Shown here: positions 1 to 4,433 of the stretch, one piece after another | Numbering within the stretch: position 1 is the stretch's first letter | Layout: every line of letters begins with the position of its first letter | NCBI GenBank assembly: GCA_026390045.1 | Contig: JAPLGR010000613.1 | Span: 1 to 7,183, forward strand | From: Chloroflexota bacterium | GTDB taxonomy: Bacteria; Chloroflexota; Anaerolineae; Anaerolineales; E44-bin32 | Length of the DNA: 7,183 nt | Reading direction: 5' to 3' | Made by a program: the position numbers and the translations under genes | The notes under the pieces: generated by a model | What the model was told of the DNA's origin: nothing | Databases searched by the model: none | What the model saw: the letters and a program-made list of their open reading frames with translations, nothing else

Positions 1-35
1 AGGTCGTGCGTTTCGATCATCACGCTCGCCGTCAT
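1..35 (-). CDS. ABC transporter ATP-binding protein, N-terminal fragment (probable)
   Basis: Only the first 11 codons and part of a twelfth lie in the window, reading MTASVMIETHDL. The ATG at 35-33 overlaps the TGA stop of the adaptor (34-32) as ATGA, a classic sign of translational coupling. A GAGGTGG stretch inside the last adaptor codons lies a few bases upstream and can serve as ribosome binding site, so I prefer this start to the in-frame ATG at 20-18. MIETxDL is a common opening of MacB/LolD-type ATPases, just before the A-loop. The upstream adaptor and MacB-type permease make a dedicated ATPase the expected next gene, since neither contains a nucleotide-binding domain. No Walker motif is visible because the gene runs off the edge, so the identity rests mainly on context. 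Confidence 0.6.
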   Translation of the reverse strand, partial: MTASVMIETHD

Positions 36-1208
36 TCGCCCACCTCGATGTCCACAAAGGCGGTCATTCCCCACCTCAGTCCGTCCGGGATCTGATCGAG
101 CTTAAGGACCGCGGTGTAGTTCACCCCCGAGCCTTCCGCCGACTTGAATCCCACACGCTGGACGGTCCCGCTTACGCTGGCTTCAGGCAGGGCATCAAAG
201 GTCACGATGGCCTTGTCGTTGAGCTGAATGCGGGCCGCGTCAATCTCGTTGAGATCGGCGGTCTCCACTTGCAGGCCGTTCAAATCACCCAGTTGCAGGA
301 CAGGCATACCAGGCGTGGACCACTCCCCCACTCGCGTCTTCAAGTTGCACACAACACCATCGAAGGGAGCGCGCAGCTCAAGATCCGCTAGCGCCTGCTG
401 AGCGGTGGCCAGCTGCGCCTGCGCCAGCGTCAGACGGGCCTTCGCCTGCGCCAGCAGATCCGGATCCGGCCCGGGGATCACATCCTCGGCATCGCGCTCC
501 GCCTGATCGAGCTGTGCCTGGGCAAGGCTGAGCTTGCCGTCCAGGATCGCCTGATCGGTGTCGGTCGGCGTGCCCTTGTACCAGTTCAGGTTTCTGAGGG
601 CGGTGTCGCGCCGCTGCTCGGCCGCATTCAGGTTGACCAATGCGTTGGCCTTGTCTGTGTCACCCGAGGCCCGGTCGTAGAGAGCCTTGTAGTGATCGAC
701 TTCTTCATTGGCCCAGCAGCAGCTTCGCCTCCGCCGCCCGGATGGTCTCGGGCGAGGCGCGGTAACCTTCTTGCTGAACCCTCCAACGGTACTCCTCGTC
801 GTCGAGCGCGTCTCGGGCGTTGGCCAGCGCCAGCTCGGCCTGCGCTGCGGCCAGCTGCACGTTCTCGTGCAGCTCATCCAGGGCCTGCTGCGCGTTGAGG
901 AGTTCATGCTCAGCGGAACTGACCTTCGCTTCGCCAGCCGCCTGTCCATCCAGTCGCACGAGGGGCTGCCCGGCAACGACGTGATCGCCATCCTCAACGA
1001 GCACCTCGGCCACGACTCCCTGACCCCTCATGCTCAGCGTGGCCCACTGCTCAGGGACGACCACACCGGTTGCTCCGATGATGGCATTGAAGTCCTCAGC
1101 CAGGCTGGGCTCAGGCGTCGGCGTCGCCTCTTCTCCCGATGAGCCGCAGGCGGCAAGGATCAGGGAGCACACGACGATCCAGACAACGTTCTTGGCATTC
1201 CGTTTCAT
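32..1208 (-). pseudogene. MacA/HlyD-type efflux adaptor lipoprotein, frameshifted
   Basis: This is a periplasmic-adaptor-like (membrane fusion) protein that would link the neighbouring ABC permease to the extracytoplasmic side. Two reading frames together give about 391 residues. Residues 1-21 form a signal peptide with lipobox LAAC (Cys21 lipidated), followed by a TPTPEP linker. A first biotinyl/lipoyl half-motif lies near residues 43-90. A long Ala/Gln/Glu-rich coiled-coil hairpin covers about 95-255. The second lipoyl half has RAPFDGVV and VGEW, and a beta-barrel ends in VDIEVGE. The frame breaks after the codons for AKLLL at about 712-714. One extra C in a CCC run (GGG on the coding strand) sends translation to a TGA at 707-705; dropping one base restores ANEEVDHYK. 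As written, only 167 residues are made, without the distal lipoyl half and barrel. It lies 46 bases after the permease. A real mutation and a sequencing error cannot be told apart here. Confidence 0.85.
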
Positions 1209-1221
1209 CAATGCATCCTCC
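1209..1221 (-). promoter_or_regulatory. Ribosome binding site that sets the adaptor start
   Basis: GGAGG (complement of 1217-1221) sits 8 bases before ATG 1208-1206. This favours MKRNAKNVV as the N-terminus over the in-frame ATG nine codons upstream (1235), which would put extra acidic residues before the positively charged signal-peptide start. Confidence 0.75.
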
Positions 1222-1254
1222 AGAGTTTCACTCACATCGCCCTATGCCCTGCTC

Positions 1255-3504
1255 TCACTCGTAGCGCAGGGCCTCAACGGGCTGGAGCCGGGTGGCGCGG
1301 TACGCCGGATACAGCCCGCCTGCAGCGCCCAATAGCAGGGAGAGCAGAATGGCCCGGGCGAAGATATCCCAAGACCACGCCGGGTCCACCCAGCTCCCCA
1401 GGGAAACGTTCATCTGCATGAGCTCGATCAGCACGAACGAAAGGACGATGCCCGCTAGGCCCCCCAGCAGGCCGAGCAACGCCGATTCGCGCAGGATCAT
1501 CCGCAGCACGGCGCGCCGGCGCCAGCCGAGTGCGCGCAGCACGCCGATCTCCCGGGTACGCTCGAAGACCGCCATCATCATGGTGTTGAGGACGGTCAGG
1601 CCTCCCGCCGCAATGGCCATCAGCGAGATGCCGTCCAGCATTGCGTTCGACGACTGGATATCCGGCATCTCCTCGGCGAAATCGGTGGTCAGGGCGGCAT
1701 ACACGCCGGGATACTCGTTGTTGATGCGCTCCACGAGGGCCTGGGCGTGAGCGGGATCTTCGAGCTTCACCCCGATCATGCTCGCCTTGCGAGGCCGGCC
1801 GATGAAGTTCTGAGCGTCGCGCAGCGTGGTCACGCCGCCCATCTGTTCCCAACCGACATTCGATTCGTAGATCCCCACCACCCGGAAGCGCATCCCGCTC
1901 AGCTCGACGACATCTCCCACGCCGCGCTTCAGCGTGTCGGCCATGAGCTCGCCGAGCAGGATCTGCCGGTTCCCGGTGAGCATCTGGCCTCCCACAATGT
2001 GGAAGCGCTGGATCGCGAACTCGTTAGGGGCGTACCCCTGCACCACGAACATGACGCCTGAATCGGGCAAGATCAACCCGGTGAACGCGACGCCAGCGGC
2101 GGTGCGCACCTCGGGCATGGCGCTTATGGAATCAACGACCCGCTCATCGATCGAACTGAGCGTCACATCGGCAACGTCGGCCTGGCGGACCATGATGTCC
2201 GCCTGGGTTCCGGTGGCCATGTCGGTGAAGGAAGCCACGAACCCGCGCACCACGGCCTCCAGCGCCAGGATCGCGCCCACCGTCAGCGCGATGGCGCCGA
2301 GGGTAAGCAAGCTGCGAGTGGAACGCTGCCACAGGCTCTGCACCGCCATGCCGCCCACCGGCAGGCGGCGGACTTTGCTGCTGCCTCCTTCATAGCGCAG
2401 GGCCTCCACCGGTGGAAGGCGCGAGGCCCGCCAGGAAGGATAGAGTCCACCGACCAGCCCCATGACCAGCACCACCAGCATCGCCTGCGCAATCATGCCG
2501 AAGCCGATGTTGCCGGTGCGGGTGCCCATCAGCACGGTCACCTGTGAGAGAGCCAGCAGCAGGAGCCATCCGGCGAGGATCCCCAGCACCCCACCGGCCA
2601 GGCAGACCAACACCGATTCGCCCAGGATCATCCCCAGCACCCGGCGGCGGCTCCAGCCCATTGCGCGCAGGACGCCGATCTCGCGGGTGCGCTCGAACAC
2701 GGCCATCAGCTGGGCGTTCAGCATGCCCACCCCGCCGATGACGATCGCCAATCCGCCGATGACCCACACCAACGCCTGCAGGATGGCCTGCATTGACAGC
2801 TTGTCGGCGAATTCCGTCGTGCCGCTGAGTTTCAGATCTTGCCACTGGCGAATGATCCGTTCCTCGAGCCTCGCACGCAGGTTGGGCTCTTTGAGGCGAA
2901 TGTAGAACAGACTGACCTGACGGTTCTTGCCCTGGAGCTCCTGCGCGTCCTCCAGCCGAAGGAGCGCGGCGCTGTCTTCAAACGCGTCGCCCGTTTCGTA
3001 GATGCCCACAATGCGGTAAGTCGTGGTGGTGACACGCAGCGTATCGCCCACCTGCTTGTCCATCACCTCGGCGGCAACCGAGCCCAGTAGCGCAGGAGTG
3101 CCGCGCAGTCCGCGCGGGACGTGCTCGTACAACCCAACACCTTCCTTGATGCGAAAGCGATCGAGCATGAAGCTGTCGGCCGAATAGCCGAACACGATGA
3201 AGAGCGGTTCACCTTCGGCCTGGGTCAGCCCTTCGAGCATTCCGCTGGCCGCTTCGACTTCGGGCATCGCCTCCAGCTCGGCGCCGACGGTTTCGTCGAC
3301 CGCGCTGTAGCTGACATCCATGGCATCCGGCTGGCTGAGGACCAGATCGGCCTTGCTGCCCGACACCATGGAGCCGTAGCCGGCCTTGAAACCGTCCGCC
3401 AGTGCGCCGAGCGCAATGATGGCCGTGACGCCCACGCAGATGCCCAGCACGGTGAGCACGGTCCGGGTCTTTCGACGGAGGAGGTTCTTTAGAATGATAC
3501 GCAC
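1255..3504 (-). CDS. MacB/FtsX-type ABC transporter permease, internally duplicated
   Basis: This is an integral membrane permease of the MacB/LolC/FtsX class, which uses cytoplasmic ATP hydrolysis to drive extracytoplasmic work such as efflux or lipoprotein release. The chosen GTG start at 3504 gives 749 residues beginning VRIILKNLLRRKTRT. GAGGT (3518-3514) lies 9 bases upstream, and the sequence before it does not look like permease. The protein is a tandem duplication. Each half has one TM helix (about 15-38 and 399-418), an extracytoplasmic MacB core domain, then a three-helix FtsX domain (about 240-372 and 620-749). Both FtsX domains carry FERTREIGVLRA and end in PVEALRYE. A normal MacB permease has one such unit and dimerises; here both are on one chain. 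There is no nucleotide-binding domain, so the ATPase must be separate, probably the gene at the left edge. The frame is intact, unlike both neighbours. The substrate is unknown. Confidence 0.93.
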   Translation of the reverse strand: MRIILKNLLRRKTRTVLTVLGICVGVTAIIALGALADGFKAGYGSMVSGSKADLVLSQPDAMDVSYSAVDETVGAELEAMPEVEAASGMLEGLTQAEGEPLFIVFGYSADSFMLDRFRIKEGVGLYEHVPRGLRGTPALLGSVAAEVMDKQVGDTLRVTTTTYRIVGIYETGDAFEDSAALLRLEDAQELQGKNRQVSLFYIRLKEPNLRARLEERIIRQWQDLKLSGTTEFADKLSMQAILQALVWVIGGLAIVIGGVGMLNAQLMAVFERTREIGVLRAMGWSRRRVLGMILGESVLVCLAGGVLGILAGWLLLLALSQVTVLMGTRTGNIGFGMIAQAMLVVLVMGLVGGLYPSWRASRLPPVEALRYEGGSSKVRRLPVGGMAVQSLWQRSTRSLLTLGAIALTVGAILALEAVVRGFVASFTDMATGTQADIMVRQADVADVTLSSIDERVVDSISAMPEVRTAAGVAFTGLILPDSGVMFVVQGYAPNEFAIQRFHIVGGQMLTGNRQILLGELMADTLKRGVGDVVELSGMRFRVVGIYESNVGWEQMGGVTTLRDAQNFIGRPRKASMIGVKLEDPAHAQALVERINNEYPGVYAALTTDFAEEMPDIQSSNAMLDGISLMAIAAGGLTVLNTMMMAVFERTREIGVLRALGWRRRAVLRMILRESALLGLLGGLAGIVLSFVLIELMQMNVSLGSWVDPAWSWDIFARAILLSLLLGAAGGLYPAYRATRLQPVEALRYE

Positions 3505-3639
3505 CGTTTGACGACCTCGATCATCAATGCAATCGCTTCCTTGCGGTCGCGGAGGGCATAGCATCCGCCAGGGTCAGCAGCCTGTCCCCAGCATGCCCCT
3601 GCAGGCGAGAGATCAAGCCTCCGTTCCATGCCGGATCCC

Positions 3640-3933
3640 CTACTGTAGAAGGGCCACAATGTGCTCATCTTCGATCCGGTAGTACACCTTCTGGCCATCC
3701 CGGCGGGCTTTCACCAGGCGCATCTGGCGCAGCCCGCGCAAACGGTGGGAGATGGCCGACTCGGTCACTCCCAGCCGGCTTGCCAGCGCGCCCACGTTCA
3801 GCTCCTGATCCAGCAGGGCGGAAAGAACGCGCACCCGGCCGGAATCACTGAAGGCGCGGAACAGCTCCGCCACATGGGCGGCCGTGCGTTCATCGAGAGC
3901 AGACCGGGCTTGGGACCTTGCCATACTGAACAT
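3640..3933 (-). CDS. ArsR/SmtB-family metal-responsive repressor, truncated by an amber codon
   Basis: This is a winged-helix regulator of 97 residues (94 if translation starts at ATG 3924). Visible parts are the alpha-1/alpha-2 region FRAFSDSGRVRVLSALL, the recognition helix-turn-helix VGALASRLGVTESAISHRLRGL, and the beta-wing VKARRDGQKVYYRI. There is no cysteine, so the alpha-3N cysteine site of ArsR/CadC is absent. The C-terminal helix starts DEHIVALLQ and stops at TAG (3642-3640). In the same frame the sequence continues GIRHGTEA before TGA (3615-3613). Reading through TAG gives D-x-H-x10-H-x2-E, the spacing of the SmtB/CzrA alpha-5 zinc site (D104, H106, H117, E120 in SmtB as I recall). 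As annotated, half of that site is missing. No Shine-Dalgarno is visible and the leader is very short. It is the first gene of the efflux operon, 135 bases before the permease, and probably autoregulates through the operator over its start. Confidence 0.88.
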   Translation of the reverse strand: MFSMARSQARSALDERTAAHVAELFRAFSDSGRVRVLSALLDQELNVGALASRLGVTESAISHRLRGLRQMRLVKARRDGQKVYYRIEDEHIVALLQ

Positions 3934-3954
3934 CTGAGCATGTGTTCAGATGTG
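3929..3954. promoter_or_regulatory. ArsR/SmtB-type 12-2-12 operator
   Basis: This is an imperfect palindrome with AACATCTGAGCA and TGTTCAGATGTG as arms and a 2-base centre (TG); 10 of 12 positions pair. TCTGAnCA-N2-TGTTCAGA fits the general form of SmtB/CzrA/ZiaR operators. It covers the predicted transcription start and the first start codon of the repressor gene, so bound repressor would block initiation. Further TGAACA/TGTTCA half-sites flank it at 3927-3932 and 3953-3958. Confidence 0.75.
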
Positions 3955-3958
3955 TTCA

Positions 3959-3986
3959 ATCCTAAGCCAGACGCCCGAAATGTCAA
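3959..3986 (-). promoter_or_regulatory. Sigma70-like promoter of the repressor/efflux operon
   Basis: On the minus strand there is a perfect -35 TTGACA (complement of 3981-3986), a 16-base spacer, and TAGGAT (complement of 3959-3964) as -10. The start would fall near 3952, inside the operator, leaving a leader of only about 20-30 nt before ATG 3933 or 3924. That agrees with the lack of a Shine-Dalgarno sequence. Confidence 0.65.
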
Positions 3987-4194
3987 GAGCGTGAATGCGG
4001 GTGACCAGAAGCCCGACGTCGGGCCGGCCGACAAGCGTCTGGTGGGCATCTTCAGGCGAGGGCTCCCGGTCAGGGGGCACGGTGACGAGGAACAAGCCAA
4101 GGCGGCCAAGCCCGTGGGTCGGCTGTAGGCTGAGCGACTCGCCCAAGCTTCGGGATCAGGGGCTGCCTCACACGCCCGGGACCTCCTCCGCCGT
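3987..4194. other. Intergenic stretch without a convincing gene
   Basis: This lies between the two divergent promoters. Short open frames occur on both strands. The one with the most coding-like codon use is on the minus strand (TTG 4146 to TGA 3946, 66 codons), but it has no ribosome binding site I can see, no recognisable motif, and its stop lies inside the operator. The only distinct structure is the palindrome at 4011-4024. Confidence 0.5.
4011..4024. repeat. Perfect 14-base palindrome
   Basis: GCCCGACGTCGGGC is fully self-complementary with no spacer. A second, overlapping pair (GTCGG at 4018-4022 and CCGAC at 4028-4032) follows. It lies about 25 bases upstream of the minus-strand -35 and 170 bases upstream of the plus-strand -35. 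It could be a regulator site, but in GC-rich DNA a palindrome of this size may also be chance. Confidence 0.4.
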
Positions 4195-4223
4195 TTGACT
4201 CTCCCCCCGCTCTGCCCTATCAT
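4195..4223 (+). promoter_or_regulatory. Sigma70-like promoter for the methyltransferase/symporter unit
   Basis: TTGACT (4195-4200) and TATCAT (4218-4223) are separated by 17 bases; each matches consensus at 5 of 6 positions. The predicted start near 4230 leaves a leader of about 200 nt before ATG 4434. A run of C/T between the boxes is the only oddity. Confidence 0.65.
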
Positions 4224-4235
4224 GCCGCGCACAGA

Positions 4236-4278
4236 CAGATGCGCAGTGCAGGCGAGGGATCACCGCGCTGCGCATCTG
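4236..4278 (+). promoter_or_regulatory. Promoter-proximal leader hairpin
   Basis: CAGATGCGCAG (4236-4246) and CTGCGCATCTG (4268-4278) are perfect 11-base inverted repeats. The stem extends inward by a T-G wobble and two G-C pairs to 14 pairs, closing a 15-base purine-rich loop (4250-4264). It begins within about 6 nt of the predicted transcript start. No T-run follows, so it is not an intrinsic terminator. It could stabilise the 5' end, act as a cis-regulatory RNA, or be a DNA operator downstream of the promoter. I do not recognise a B12-box or another known riboswitch core. The remaining leader to 4416 shows only a small GCCGC/GCGGC hairpin at 4361-4375. Confidence 0.6.
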
Positions 4279-4416
4279 CTCACGGTCTGCCGAACTGGGG
4301 GCGCTATTGACCTCGCTCTCGCCCGTCCCCTCCAGCCCCCACGGTCCCGAAATCCCGGTTGCCGCTTGCTGCGGCTCCAATCGCCGGGCACCGGCCATCC
4401 CACGCGCTCAACATCC

Positions 4417-4424
4417 AGAGGAGG
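4417..4424 (+). promoter_or_regulatory. Ribosome binding site that sets the methyltransferase start
   Basis: AGAGGAGG lies 9 bases before ATG 4434. It fixes the start at MARTGYDAI; the open frame runs 25 codons further upstream, but that part has no ribosome binding site and no family resemblance. Confidence 0.8.
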
Positions 4425-4433
4425 ACTGAATCC

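Noticed and set aside
705..714. Programmed +1 frameshift in the adaptor
   Set aside because: Restoring the frame needs a +1 shift before GGC CAA TGA, but there is no slippery codon like the CUU of RF2 genes and no stimulatory element that I can identify. A mutation or sequencing error is simpler.
2390..2845. Second minus-strand frame inside the permease
   Set aside because: Out-of-frame shadow: the permease frame carries the FtsX motifs over the same bases, and this translation is His/Arg/Gly-rich without motifs.
3489..3630. Small minus-strand gene between repressor and permease (MERRLDLSPAG...)
   Set aside because: It overlaps the permease start in another frame, has no recognisable motif, and its last part is just the permease ribosome binding region read out of frame.
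3640..3642. Pyrrolysine insertion at the repressor TAG, prompted by the nearby methyltransferase
   Set aside because: Pyrrolysine is known in MtmB, MtbB and MttB methylamine methyltransferases, none of which is seen here, and the methyltransferase gene itself ends with TAG.
4236..4278. Intrinsic terminator or 16S-like element in the leader
   Set aside because: No T-run follows the stem, and the GGATCACC in the loop only resembles the 16S rRNA 3' end over 8 bases, which is likely chance.
4307..4335. Second promoter in the leader starting at TTGACC
   Set aside because: No -10-like hexamer is present at a suitable distance; the following bases are C-rich.
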